Assembly: GCA_963082875.1 (NCBI GenBank) | Contig: OY720099.1 | Location: 5,580,001-5,644,000, forward strand | Reading direction: 5' to 3' | Source: Corella eumyota | Taxonomy: Eukaryota > Chordata > Ascidiacea > Phlebobranchia > Corellidae | DNA length: 64,000 nucleotides | Shown here: piece by piece, positions 1 to 14,100 of the stretch | Numbering within the stretch: position 1 is the first letter of the stretch | How the letters are laid out: each line of letters starts with the position of its first letter | The notes under the pieces: model-generated | What the model saw: only the letters and a program-made list of their open reading frames with translations | Database searches by the model: none | What the model was told of the DNA's origin: nothing | Made by a program: the position numbers and the translations under genes

Positions 1-3000
1 ATCTAAAAAAACATGTTTAGATTTTAACTAATCTAACCTATACTTCCACGATTAACAAATTAGAGTATTTAAAACTTTAAAAGTAAAGGTATGTTTCCCT
101 TCTAGTTTTTAGTTCACCTTGGAGGCTATTAAGTTACTAAAAAAGGGGAAACAATAAACTAACGATCCTATTACACTAATTTCCTGTCAGAAAGCAACCA
201 GCAATATTTTAAACTTAGTGATAAGGCGCGCAAATAGTTTGCAAAATGAGATTTAATAGAGTTGTTTAAAACTTATTTTACGTATAGTGGATGCGGTAAG
301 CCTACGCGTTATTAAGTTAATATTTACTTTTTCGTACACTTTAAAGTCTTTTTCATAATAAATTTATTTTAACAACAAGTTTAGTCGTAGTTTGCGTTTG
401 GTAAGCCTAATATTAAAAACAAGCGTCGTTTTTTTTTGTTACTTTATTAAGTGTGCGTTCAATTAGGGTGGTATATATATAAAAGAACTCCCTAGCGTCG
501 TTTAATGTGAATAATTACGGGTTCAAGACGAGCAATAACGACGATGCTACAGTTCATATGTAGAAAGTCAACATTCATAATTGGATATGACTGTATACGT
601 TTGATTACTACTGCGCTTAATTGAGGAGTGATGGTAAAGTCTAGAAAAGTTATATAAACTGATAAAATAGACTGTTAAAAATAAAGTGTTGAATGGAATA
701 AATACGATTAAGTATATTAGTGATCAAATAGAATGCCTTATCGTAGTGAAGAATTTAAATAAAATAAAACAAGTAAAGTATTTTTACGTGATGTACAATT
801 TTACAGAGGGTAATTTCGTAGAATGCGAGTTCTTCGAAAACTTACCCACATTTACGGGTTTATAATAAAGATACTAACCGAGTTCAATCAACCGGCAACA
901 CCAAACAAATGTTAAAATTGTCAGCTTAAAACGAATGCCTTATGTAAAAAAAATTCCCAGTCGTAATTTTTCTTTTTTTAGAACAAGATTTAACCCAAAT
1001 TAAGCACAACCAGTAAAAATAGGCTAAATAGTGAGTATTTACTTATTAATTGTTGACTAGACAGTCATTTTCGCCAGAATACTTTAGGTTACATTTAACT
1101 AATTTTATGTACATACAGGCAGTCAAGCGTAAAAAGCAGGCAACTTTTTTGTGTATATTAATGGTATTTCTGTTATCAAGTTTTGTTTTTAAACTAATTG
1201 ACCTCGGCTCGGTATCAATATCAAAACAAATTCTAGAATTTTCTTTGTTATAATGTAAATGTGGTATACTTTTTAGCTACAAGTTTAAATGGAAGAGAGG
1301 CTTTAAAAATCTTATTCTAGATTTTATTTTTAGTAATCGCTATTAACAATATTCTGTTTAAAAATAGTCAAATTTTTTTAGGGGGCAAATAGTCATAACT
1401 TAGGTAATTTAAATTCTTTTTTTTTCAATTTTCTAGCCAAGTGATTTTGCGAAAAACGCTAATTTGCTTAAACGAACTAAAATCAGCCGTTTTGCTTTTT
1501 AGGGCCTCAGGTAGCGAGAGAAAAAAAGTTTTCAGATTATTGTAGTTGGTACTTGATAGTATTATTATAGAGTACATGTTGTTTTAATATCTTAAGTTTT
1601 GTAGGCTTTGTTAAAAAAACTAGTCATAAAACGTATTGTATACAGCAGGTAAAAGTTAATAAGTAAATAGTAAACCTTTGATAATAGCAGTGTAGTTGCT
1701 ATTGAAAAAATGAAAAAAAATGCGTTTTTAAGTAATAAGGCTAGGGTATAAGTATTTAACTTTTAAAAAGAACATAAGGCCACATTTAATAGAGTAAGAT
1801 ATAGATTATATATAAAACCAAGCTTATATTTGCCTAACTTCGTAAAAACAGGGAAACTTTTTAAGCAGCAGACTATCAACAAACAGACTTGTTTTTTATT
1901 CCTTTGTTGTCCGTTGAACTTAAACTTTGTTTACTTTTTAGGTCGTTAATTAGTTTATATAAGGATAAGATTGTGTATTTAAACCGAACTGCACATAAAA
2001 TAACTTTCACAGGAACTCGACGAACTTTAATCAAACGCTGAATAAAGAAACATTAAAGTTATTAACTGAAGGTAATTTTAGACTTCTCTTTTTGATTACT
2101 CTTTAAATATTAAAATTTATGTTTCTTATAAAACTAATTTATTTGTGCTCGTACGTCTAAAATTTTTAACCCAATGTAATACTAAGAAATTCTAAAGAAA
2201 ATACTAAGGCTATTTTTACGTCCTGTACTGAAAGCTTAATTAACGCAAATTACGAAGTAGTTGTCTTTAATGAAAAAAAACATCAAAAACTTAGCAGAGA
2301 TTAATAGGTATATTTTATTATAATTTAAAACAGTATTTTTCTTATGTGTTAAATTAAAAATTGAAATATTATAAAATTTTTAAAACGAACAAACAAGTTT
2401 TATTTTAATTTGTCGTAGACGTCTGGGGCCCTATTTGCATAGAGTTTAATAATAATAATAATAATAAAACCCCCTACAAAAATATTTTCTTTGCGTTCTA
2501 TCATTAGAATATAATAACATGTCATCTTAATTTGGAAATTAAAAACAGATCTTGTAATTATTTATTGTTTTTTTTGAAAACACTTAATGTTTGGCATTTT
2601 CGTCATTACTTTCACAGTTCTTTTAAATATAGAAATAGGTAAACATGTATCTAACGATGGGTTAATTGTATTTCATAATTGCGATATTTAATGAAAATTG
2701 TTCTTGTTATTTTTTCGGATTTCAAGTCTGATGCTCTAACGGCCTTAAAATCTCGTTATACATTTAGTTTTATCATTTAAATAATTATAAAATATTTTAC
2801 CCTATTTGCATGCACGCTGTAGCGAATTTTGTTAAATTCGGTTCCTTTCTCTCGTTGTAATAAAGAGAAAAAAGAGGAAAGTTAGGAAGAGAGCGGATAT
2901 TAAAAAGAAAGAAAGGTGGAAGCGCTCATTTTGTAATTTTTATTTAATAAATAGGGTTATAGGTGGGTAACTAAAAGCAATCAAGCAATTAAACATATTC

Positions 3001-6000
3001 TTAATTTTATACAAAGCATAGGCCCCAACACGTACCTTAGGAATTCGAAAACTGTATTTTTAATTAACTTTTTTGTAGATATGTAAGAATTATGTTTAGA
3101 TAAAGATGTTATTTATGACGACATTGTTGAACTTTACATTAAGATTTCGCTTTATTTAATATGCGTCTTTGTAATAATTTATTTCAATCAATTTACACCA
3201 GTTAGTAGTATAAAATTTGCAAAAAATTAATGGCATATATAAATTTTACAAAAAATTAAATGTATAAAATTTACAATCGAAAAAAAATTTTTATTGTATA
3301 AATTTAAATTTATAAGTAGTTTTTTAATTGCTGTATATGTATGTATTGGATAATTGATTTTTTTTCAAAATCACGAAGTTTTGATTTTTTCTCATAATGT
3401 TTTATTCTAACACAGTATAACAAAATTATACAACCGTGTTATCTTTTATTCGCGAAAACCACGCTTTATTTTATATATTTTACCACGACGTTTATTTTTT
3501 ATTATGTTGAAATTATTCTCTGAAAATCTGGGTTTGTGGCTACAAAGGAATTTTTATGACCGAGCCTTGCTTTAATGCAAAACACATTAAATTTTATATC
3601 ATAGCAAGTTATGCACAAACTATTAATAGAAAATATTCCTTTCGCTATATAGCTAACACATATTTTTTGGTATTTACTAAAAAATTTTTAAAAGCTATTT
3701 TATGTCACCTTAGAATATTTTATATTTTTTTACAACGACCAAAATTGTATCTGCTTTGAGCCAATTTTTAAAAACGCTTTTTTTAACAAACGGCATTTGT
3801 TTAAAATAGCGATAAAATAGCGATTTCAATGTTTTAGTAGAAATCATATTAATGATGATTTAATTTCAGTTGCGTTGTTTATACTTAAATTATTATGGTT
3901 CGAATGTTTGATTCCGAAACATTTTGTTATTGTCAGTGTATTTATTATTTTTTTTCAGAATAATTTTTGTTCTAGTAAATTAATGTAATATGTTGCTTAA
4001 TTACAATAAGGCAAATAGTAAAAAAGGCAAGGCCTTCGTTTAGGTTGAAAATAAATTTTTATATTTCTCTTATAATTTATTTATTAAATATTTTTAGTAA
4101 AGTTTTAGGCATATTTTTTATTATTTCAAAGAATTTTGAACCATATTTTATTTATTAAATATATCTAGTTTACAATTAAACTTTTGACTAATTTTGTTAA
4201 ATTTTGATTTTTTGTTTAGCCATGGTTTTACATGAAACAAAATTTGTGAATTTGTTACACACTAACCTACCATTCGTTTTTAAATTCTATTGAAATTGTA
4301 TCGCTAGGCCAATTGGCACAGTTGTTTTATAGACAAATCTTGCTGTGTGCTGGGTTATAAAAGATTCTGAGATTTAAAAGTTCAGCTTTATGAAAAGTTA
4401 TGTAGAAACGTTTACTTTTTCAACGTTTAAAATGCAGATAAAATATTAATTTTTTATTTATATATAGACTAATAAAAAAAACGAATGTAATTAAAATTTG
4501 GCAGTTAAGTTTATAGGTATTTGAATTTTATTTTAAGTTAGTAGAAGTGTTGTTAAATAAGAATTAGTGTATTATATCTAGTTTTGCTGAAAAATAAATT
4601 TAGCCTATATATGATTTTATGGATTTTGGTAAAAAAACAAAATCAAGGAAAATCAAAATTTATTTGCCAAACGGATAAATAATTTATAATCATATGGTTA
4701 AAAATGAAATATAATAGTTTGAGGTAATAGAAAATTAATTTAAAAAAATAGGTAGTTGATATATATAATTAAGAAGAAAAAACAATGAAAAAATGAACAT
4801 TGTTTTGTACCTGCTTGCAAGCTAATTTAAATAATTTTTATTTAATTTTTTAATAGGGTTGCTAGGATTTTTTGTTATTTTGGTTTAAAATATTTATTTT
4901 CTTCGATCACATACTGTTGTATTGTAATTGTTTATGGATGAATAAGCGAAATAATACCACGAGCCTGTTGTTAACTAAAAGATTACGTTAGGAGGCATTT
5001 AAATAACAGTTTGTAAAAAAAACATCGTTTATAACTCGCCTATTTTGTGGATAGAAAAGTAGGATTAAGTATCAATAAGTAAATATCACCTTTTATGTGT
5101 GTTAGTCGTTTATAGGAATTTACCGAGGCTATAAAATTGTCGAATAATGTGACCTTACGGTTTCGTAACGTCTTTAAAATCTAGGTTGTTTATTAACTAT
5201 TGTTTATAGTTAGTCAACAAATGGGTATATTTTCTTAAAGATTTATAGTTTTTTGTTTCTGTTACAGTTTTAGTTTTTATTATTAACGTTTGATTTGAGA
5301 TGGTGGTTGTTGATAATTGTTCAGTACAACCAGTGGATTATTAATGAAAACGGAAAAATAAATTATTAAAGTAGTGTTAATAATTACCTATTGCGTTATT
5401 CGTGTATCGTGATTTGAATAGGAATTTATTTAAGAAAACCCTTCGAGTAGTTCAGTTGTTCTTGGATTTTATTTCAAAAAACGTATTTGATTTAAAAATT
5501 TTTAATTTGAAATGGATTTTTGTAGCAAATGCAGACAAGGTAAAATGTTTTAAAAAATTATGATAATTTTTAATTTAAAAAATAGTCTTAACATCACTTT
5601 AAAAGGTTTATTTTTAGTTTTTAGTTTATTTTTTAGGTTTTATTAAAACCCTTAACATTTTTTAATTGCCAGTCGCCATGTTTTTACAGTATTTGTAATG
5701 CGTTTGGGCCTCGCAATAAAACTTCGCATTTTATTTTGGATGGGCTCCTTCCTACGCACACCGCGCGCTTTGTATTGTCATTAACAAATATGTATACACG
5801 GAAGTTGCCTATACTAATGCGATTCACAATTACGCTACAGTTAACTTTTGTAAAACATTTATAACCAGCCATGTTAAGGCACTGTGAGTGTTTTGTATTG
5901 ATAATTGATAAACCCAAGCGAGTGTCAGTTTTGTTGTCTTTTCTTATATAAAACTATGCATTGAAGTATATAGATTTAGACAAGTAACTGTATGACTAAG

Positions 6001-7787
6001 TTTTGTCTGAATATCAAGTTAAGTATTGTATAGATCAGTTATTTATTATCTAAGTTCCTGTAAAACGCATGTGCTTTCGGTTTACTGACGCAATGCAAAA
6101 AGGACATTGAAAAATGGCCTGAGGGAAGCGCCGTAGTTTTTTTTAATTTTCTGTGTTTTTTGCCCAATTGCTATCAGTAACAAGCTGTAGGCCATTAGTT
6201 TAAATCTGCTTTTTAAGGTCTACGCCGGTCGAGACCGTTTGTGATTCTACAGGCCTGTGCTAGATCAAACACCTACAGATTAGATTACAATAGCAAACTA
6301 GAGCAATGGGCCGTTTTATTGACAATTTTAGGGCTTTTTTTGTACACTTTGAAGTGGGTTTTTTGTGTAGGTAAATAAAATATAAGTAGACGGGCATCAA
6401 TAGGTTATTTCTAGCAAAGGAAGACTAAAATACCTGAAGCAAGTATAAATTTAATCTAAGAAGGGCAAAAAATTATAGTATTTGCTTGTTTAGTGACCTG
6501 AAACTAAATGGGTATTTATTTTCAGTTGAATTAGCACAACTGGATGTATAGAAAGGTTATATTTATTAGTGAAAACAGAGCATCGCTTTCTTTAACACGA
6601 AATATTTTGTTGTCTGAAAGTTATGCTTAATTAAGTAAGCTTTCTGGTCAATAACTGTCCTGTGTTTGTGTTTTTTAAGATTATAGTATATTTTTTACAA
6701 TAATAGTTTTAACTTGCACTGGAAAATGGAAAATAAGCAAAGGTACATATAACTTATGACTTGTTCAATATCTTAAATATTAGGCTACTATACTCTTTAA
6801 AGTTAGTTAACCAAATATAGTGATATAATGCAATTACTTTACACTTTAAAAATATATCTCTTTTTAGTATATTATTACATTTTTTGTTTTGTGTTGTATA
6901 GTACTCCCTTCTACAAAAATCTAATTATTTGAGCATTAAAGCATAAATTCGTGATGTTATATTAAAAGTAACATTATTTGCCTTTTAAAGATATTAGTTT
7001 TTATTGAATAAATCTGATACGATGTTACGTAACATTAATTCAGCAACATTTGGGGGTAGGCAAATACATAAACAGTAAAGTTGCAAATTCCGCGTTCAAA
7101 GCAGATATCTTTTTTTATTAGCGGGCAAGTTAGGCATTAAAATAAACAATTAAACCGAAATGTACATTTCGCACGAGAAGCGGTAACTTATCAGCAGAAA
7201 GTTTTTACGGGGATTTATGAGTGCGCTAATATTTGAATAATCGTCAGCATATCTTGCTAAAACATTATGCCTGATTACCAATGCCTGAAAAAACGTTAAG
7301 GCATATCTAAAACTTCATTATAACGGTTCATCAATAAGCCTACTACTTAAAAACAAAAAATATTTAATCACATATTACCATATGTGTAAACACAATATTT
7401 CGAAAGTTCCAATAAATTCTGGTTATTGTTTCATTGGTCAAAACAAAAATCAGTTATTGATTTACCGAGCAAATACTTATGGTGTTTTGTATATGTGTAA
7501 TAATCTCCCGACAAAGGAAAATAAATTTTGGAAATGTTGGTTCATTTTAATCGATATGTTTCGAATTGATTCTGTATTAGACGAGACTTTTCTTGTATAG
7601 ACTTGATGCGGTAATGCTTTAAATAATAACGTGATTGAAAATCGATATTTATTTTTACCGCTTTATAAAATTATGTACATATTCACGAACAAAGTTTTTT
7701 TCATTAATGCTTCTATATATAGGGTGGTAACTGTCATTTTTATATGTAAAAAAACAAATAGCAAATCAAATAATAGTAAAAAGGACA
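1..7787. other. Intergenic AT-rich DNA without a recognised gene
   Basis: I see no open frame that resembles a known protein and no splice-linked exon series. The longest frames are under 80 codons and have no recognisable motif. A (AAT)n microsatellite lies at about 2448-2467. A somewhat more CpG-rich patch at about 5680-5930 contains a 77-codon frame on the minus strand (5684-5917), with no recognisable domain. The stretch may hold regulatory DNA of the TRPC gene or of a gene to the left; nothing in it decides this. Confidence 0.5.
2448..2467. repeat. (AAT)n microsatellite
   Basis: About seven uninterrupted AAT units in intergenic DNA, followed by an A-rich then C-rich boundary. It is a simple repeat with no sign of function. 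Confidence 0.9.
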
Positions 7788-8065
7788 GCGTGATGTAGTG
7801 GTCAGATAACTTTCTACACTACATGAGGTCCTGGGTTCGATCTCCAGTGATCTTATGCTGTAGCGCCCTTTAGAAAGGTGCTAAAAAGGGTTTGAACTCC
7901 TTTTGAGCCAGTACCTTATCAGCAACCTTAATTATCGGGCAATTATAATCTATAATATCCCCAAACTGCCACAGGTAACTCGAGCCTGGGTCGGGGTAAC
8001 TGATGTTACTTTATATTGAGGTCGCACATTCGACCTTCCCACATCGAGGATAAAGATATATACAA
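7788..8065 (+). mobile_element. tRNA-derived SINE, copy 1
   Basis: The head has an A-box-like TAGTGGTCAGATAACT near 7797 and a good B-box, GGTTCGATCTCC, at 7833-7844, so it derives from a tRNA and would be read by RNA polymerase III. The body carries the family's shared pieces: ATGCTGTAGCGCCC, a 'cttatcagca' segment, 'ctgggtcggggtaactgatgtt' (shown here only in part), and an end reading GAGGATAAAGATATA. The same order of pieces recurs in eleven other places here. It resembles the short composite repeat described in Ciona intestinalis (Cics-1), but that name is from memory. It lies about 110 bp upstream of the TRPC start codon. Confidence 0.85.
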
Positions 8066-8178
8066 AAAAAATATTTATATGTTATGACTTTATCAATTTA
8101 AAGTTTTTACTAACAACGTAAAATTGAGTTTTTGATACGAATTTAGGTCATTTGAGTGTCGTCTCTTCACGAGTCAGG

Positions 8179-11100
8179 ATGTCCCATCATCAGATCTATC
8201 TTCTCGATGAAGACGAGCAGGACTGGAATAATTTACCAAAGAAATCAGCTTCTCATCAACTTTTTCCTCCCAGACGCGGAACTCAAGAGTAAGAAATTAA
8301 TATTTTTTTCAAGATATCTTTTAAAATAATTTATTTTAAAATTAAATACAACGCTGTATAGATAGCAATACCTTGTGAAACTTTTGATTTTTGATATGTT
8401 TTTAGCCTTTAAAATTTTGATTTATTATTGTAGGATTGAGGTCTGTCTCATTTTTGCGTTGATTAGATTTTGTAAAGCACGTGGATATGCTTTAGCTTTT
8501 TTGGTTTATTGCACTGCCAAACAACTATTTTTTAATTAAATCATGTATGTAATCTATAGTCTATAGCATATCGTCTGTCTCGCTCAGACTGGCAGAGTGT
8601 TTATTTTATATATTTGAAAAGTAGTAGATATCATGCTATTTATTATCAAGATTACACTAGGTTTGAATAAAAAATAGTTTTTAAAATATGAACATTTGTT
8701 TTATGGTGGTTACAATTTTATTGCTAGATCTGTAACTTAGTCAGGCAAAATGCGATACGAAGTTTTTAGTTGAGGTGGATTTTTCAGATAAGCATGATTT
8801 TAAAGTTTATGAACTCTTTTTTTAGATACACAAGTATGACATTAGACAGACGTCAACACAAAGGCAATAAGCTCGGTATGTCAATGGATTCGTCTAACCC
8901 TTATGGTACGGCACCGAGACATACAAAATCAACCTACGCCAAACTGAAAAGCATTGCTACATTTACACAAATGTACTTCAATAATAAAGAAGCAATTATA
9001 GCAGAAGAGGAACTGAAATACTTGAAGTAAGTGCTTATATAATATGCAGAGTGTTGTTTTTTTATTGAGAATGATGCAATTTAATATTAACATAGTATAG
9101 TTGTTGTCATTTGTGTATTAGATCGTGACTTATTCAATTTAATTGGTTTTATGACCTCAGTTAAACCCAGTATTATTAAGTATAATAACATATTCACAAC
9201 ATGCATTTCTGTATTGGTTAATTAAAAAATTGATATTACAGTTAACCTAAAAATGTGATTTATTCTTGGATTTATAAATTTAAATGAATATTCCTTTTTC
9301 AGGGGTGCAGAAAGTGGAGATCTGGACGTAGTTCGAGGTATTCTTAAATCAAATCAAGACAAAAACGAAGAAGCCCAAAATGGTGGCAACCATAGTGAAT
9401 CGGGCGGTGCGAATGAAAAGAACGACGAAAGCGACACAGCTAAAAAAGAAGACACTGTGGATGATATAGTCCTAGAGGTAAACGAAGTTGTGCCGCCTGC
9501 CAAGAACATTGCCCCCTTAAAAACAAACAGACTTCGAGGCTCGCTCTGGAACGGAATGAATTTAAAAAGCATCAGACCCACCAAAAAGTCGAACTCCCCG
9601 GTACCAGTGCGCATGCGCAACATTCGCCCCGACTCGGGTATAGTAGAAACGGAAGTAACGTCATCGTATCCGTCCATATCGGCCCCACGAAGGACGGGGG
9701 ATAAATTTAACAAAAACTGTAGAGATCAGTGGGGGAGGTCAGCATTATTTATCGCCATGCTGCATCAGAATATGGACATGATGTCATTATTGCTTGACTA
9801 CAAGGTAACTTGGTAACAGTAAAATATTAAAAAACATTTTAAAATTTAATTAATTTTTTTTAAATATGGTATAGCCTACTTATATGCATACAAAATACAT
9901 GCAAAATTAAAAAGACTTTGTAAGATTTATAGATTTTATTAGACATTTTAATGATTTTTTAAATTGATGTTTAAATTAGCTTACAAATACCTCAAAAACA
10001 CAAAATCAATAACCGCTCGCAGTTAAATTACCGGAAACCAGAATCGGTATTTAAAAATAGAAAAAAGAAATTGTCACCCGTTTGCTTACTTAATTCGTTT
10101 ATTGAATATTTATTTAGTCCATTAATTTTTTCTTGAAATGCTCTAGGGCCATTGTTAATATCAAGCAATATAAAAAAACTACCAACATTTTATTAAATTT
10201 GTAATGATTCGAATATTTATTACTTTTATTATTACCAGTAAATTACTTATAGATTGCATTTTCTTACATAATAAAATATATATTACATGTACTGTGTAGG
10301 CCTACTGCTATATAAAGTATTTTTTTTTACTAATTTAAACAAAACATTGAAAGCATTCACTCATTTTTACTTATTATAAGTTAATAACGAACCTAATTTT
10401 TTAGGTCGAAATAGAAGAGTGCCTTTACCACGCAATTGACTTTGGTTACTACAATGTTGTTGAACTCTTTATGCAGTATGATAAAAGTCGCAACATGGTT
10501 ATATCCGGAGAAGACTCCTTTTACCCGACTGGTTGGTGTTTAAAAACTCATTTTATTAAATAAATTACTCTTAGTTTGTCAATATTTTAACTACAAGCCT
10601 TTTTGTTCAGGCCTAACTCCAATCCAACTTGCTGCTCATAAAAACGATTACGTCATGCTTAAAATCTTACATTCACACGGGTTCAGGTAAATAAGATTTC
10701 TATTATTTTGCGTATGGATGTCATCGCAATCTAAATTATTTAGGCCAACTCGAATTACCAAGAAATTTTCGCTCAGAGTTTATGGTTTCTCGCCTTTGCT
10801 TTATTTACATTATAGATATAACCATGATTTATTACCATCGACATATTTGTTCTTTTACTAATAAACATTAAATGTCAGATTCTTTCAGAGTTAAGAAACA
10901 GATTATATTTATAATATTGAAATCAAACATATTTTAATTATGTATACAATTTTACCTAATAACATTATTAAAAAATTAGCCTGATAAAAAATATAAGTTT
11001 AACAATCCTTCCTTAATTGACCGATCGTAGGGTTAGTCAGAACACTCACTCCTTTACATGCGGCCGTATGTTCGATTCCCACTGCTCTCATGCTGTAGCG

Positions 11101-14100
11101 CCCTTAAGTAAGGTGCTATAATTGGTATGAACTCCTGTAGCCAGGACTTAATCAGCAGTTTAATTATTTGGCAATTATAGTTAATAATATCGGAAACTGC
11201 AAAAGGCAACTTAAGACTGGGTCGGGGTAACTAATGTTACTCTATGTTTAGATCGTGAAATCAACCTTCTTACATCGAAAATAAAGATATAAAAAATCGT
11301 TTTATTTCATATAACATATAAGCTAAAAATTCACCTTTTTTGCTATAGAATTGAAAGCTCCAAACACATGTCAAAAAAGTCCAGAAACAATAGCCGAAAA
11401 GAAAAAGATAACAAGTCGGTTTTGGAAAAGGCTTGGGACAATTCCAACAACCAGATTTTATATTACAGGGCGATGGCAAGTCCCGCTTACATGGTTATGA
11501 TGTTTACTGAAGGCCAGGGAGGTAAGGGGTTTTGTTGTAAATAAATAAAAGACCTGTAACCCGAAAGTTTTTTTAGTATAAATAAAAAATTTTAAGGCAG
11601 TATATTCATTGTTGACAATTTTTTTTTAAACTTGAATGGAGAATATTGTTAAGAAAAAAGTGATTGAACTCTGTGGGGCTATACAATTTTAAATTTAAGA
11701 CAATTTTCTTTAAGATAAATTATGGTTACAATAAAACAACCATAGTGCTTGGTTGTTTACATACAAAGTATCAATAAATTACTATATGGATAAGAATAGT
11801 TTTATTGTGTACACAGTATAACATTTTTCTGATATTTATATTCTTTTTTTTATAAAAAATCTTTGTTTTTGTTTTTAAAGAGGAAGGTTCTACATGGGAT
11901 TTTCTCGACAGCATTTTTAAACTCTATCGAAAATTAAAGAAAAAGGCAACAGACAAACCTTCTGCACGTTCTTTGTATTTACCACTTGCCAATCAGGTAC
12001 ATATTTGGAAAAAATATTACAGTAATGCATTTTTTTGTTTTACCTAATAAACTGCTTGCCAAACTAACTTTTTTTAGTTATTAATCCTTCAAATATATAT
12101 TTGAATAAACATTTGTATGACAAGATATTTTTTAGCAAATATATCTTATTATATATAACGAATTTTCCTTATTAAAAATTGTTAACAAACGTGATGTTTT
12201 TGTTTAATAAAGGTTGAAGACTTTGCTTGTGATTTGTTAAGTGAGGTTAGAACACCAATTGATCTCGCAGACCTTCTACGATTCGACGTCCCAGGCCCCC
12301 CGCACAAGGTAAAAAAAAACACTAGCATATTTACATAACATCTCACTGAGATTTAAAATTTGTTGGCAATACAGTAGCCATATAAATTAAAGCCTAAATT
12401 TTGTAGGAGTTAACTAATATTTTGTTAAATTAATCAGTACGGTAATTTTTTTAGTGATCAAAATTATTTTATAAAAAATTTAGAAGTTTAAATTTTTTTT
12501 CTAGATTGTTCGTCGAAATTACCTCTCCCCCTTACAGCGAAGTTTCGAAGTTCGAATGAAAGAATTTGTAGCGCACGACAACTCACAACTTGCACTTTCT
12601 TGTTTAAGACTAGGAACAGTCTTTAAAAGTGAAAACAGCTGGAAAACATTTTTTGGAAGAATTTTTCTTGGCCTTATTTTTCCTTTTTTGAGCATTGCTT
12701 TTGTTGTCGCACCAAACACAAAGTAAGAATCTTTAATATTGTTTTGGCGATGTTTAGATTTAAGTTTTTAACTTTTTAAATATTAAAAGTTTTGCCATAT
12801 TTCTACAATAGCGGATTTTATTATAAATCTTACTACAGCGTAAAGTTTTATATTATAGATGATGGCACAGTTTCTAAAAATCTTTGTCATCAAGGCTATA
12901 GTTTTTTCGTAAAGGTCAATTCATTATTAGCACAAAAAATTATCAGAATATAAAAACGTCATAAAAAATAAATAAATGTTAAACATTAATACTCGTTTTT
13001 CTTTATAGATTTGGACGACTTCTTTTAAATCCTACTATTAATTTTTGTTGCCACATGGTATCGGAAGTCGCCTTCGTTCTACTTATGATTTTAAGACTGG
13101 TTATTCAAACGTACGAAAAATGCGACTGTTTAGGCATGCCGGTGTCAGGCTTGGATTACTTTATTCTCGTATGGGTTATAGCAAGACTAGTTAACCAGGT
13201 AGTTTTATAATTTCGTAAATTTAATATTAAGGGCTATAAACTTGGGTTATAAAGTTTAAAAAGTGGTATCGGCTCTTATTCCCGAAGAGACATTTCTCTG
13301 AAAACGACGCTTTACTAAATTCAGGCCCCTAATTTTTAAAATAAATGGTTTTTTAGTGAATGTTTAAATGAAAATTTTTTGTTTTATTTTCGGTAAAATG
13401 GCGTTTTGGGGAGAAATTTTTGGTCAAACCGTTCGTTAATATGAAGTAATCAAATTTTTTTTAAATTTATACCTAAATACATTCTTAGAGATTACTATCT
13501 GGGCCCAGGTATAACTAATTAATAAAAAAAATTTAGAATATAACATTTAAAAAATATTTACATATTTTTTAGGTCAAAAAATTTCAAGAAACTACTATTT
13601 TCCAAATGGTTACAAACATTTGGAGAGTCAACGACCTGGGCACCTGCTTTTTGTTCGTGATTGTGATTAGTTTAAAAATTTATGACGTCAGCAGATTTCC
13701 ATACGTTGATTGTTTAAATTTAATGAACCCTGCGCAACAAGTACGGAAAATTAACTATTTTTTTTAGATTTGTTCTTTATCTGTTAAAATATTAGCCCGG
13801 CGATATATTAAGTTGACATTAAACCTAAAATCCATTTTTATTAAAGGAACAATGCAATCGAAACGAGTGGACTTTTTCGCAATCCTGGCATATAATGATA
13901 TCGGAAGCATGCTTAGCTTGCATATTTCTGCTTATTCATATTAGAGCAATGGAATTGTTATATATAGACCGAACGTTCGGTAAGTTTATATAAAACTTTG
14001 TTTTAATATTTTTTGAATTTGCTATATATTAGGCTATAATTTCTACGTATATTTACATTTTTATTTAATATTTTGATTTTAAGCAAAAAAAATTTTTTTT

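Noticed and set aside
5510-5540. Possible first coding exon MDFCSKCRQ followed by GTAAAA
   Set aside because: Only ten codons, no downstream partner exon within 2.6 kb, and the TRPC frame already has a good start at 8179.
5684-5917. 77-codon minus-strand frame in a slightly CpG-richer patch
   Set aside because: No recognisable domain, splice partner or codon bias; length is not unusual for chance.
7797-7850. A tRNA gene on the plus strand (A and B boxes present)
   Set aside because: No cloverleaf with paired acceptor stem could be made, and the same head with the same long body recurs elsewhere; it is a SINE head.
9354-9713. 119-codon minus-strand frame opposite TRPC exon 3
   Set aside because: It is a shadow of the coding exon; the plus-strand frame carries ankyrin motifs and correct splice sites.
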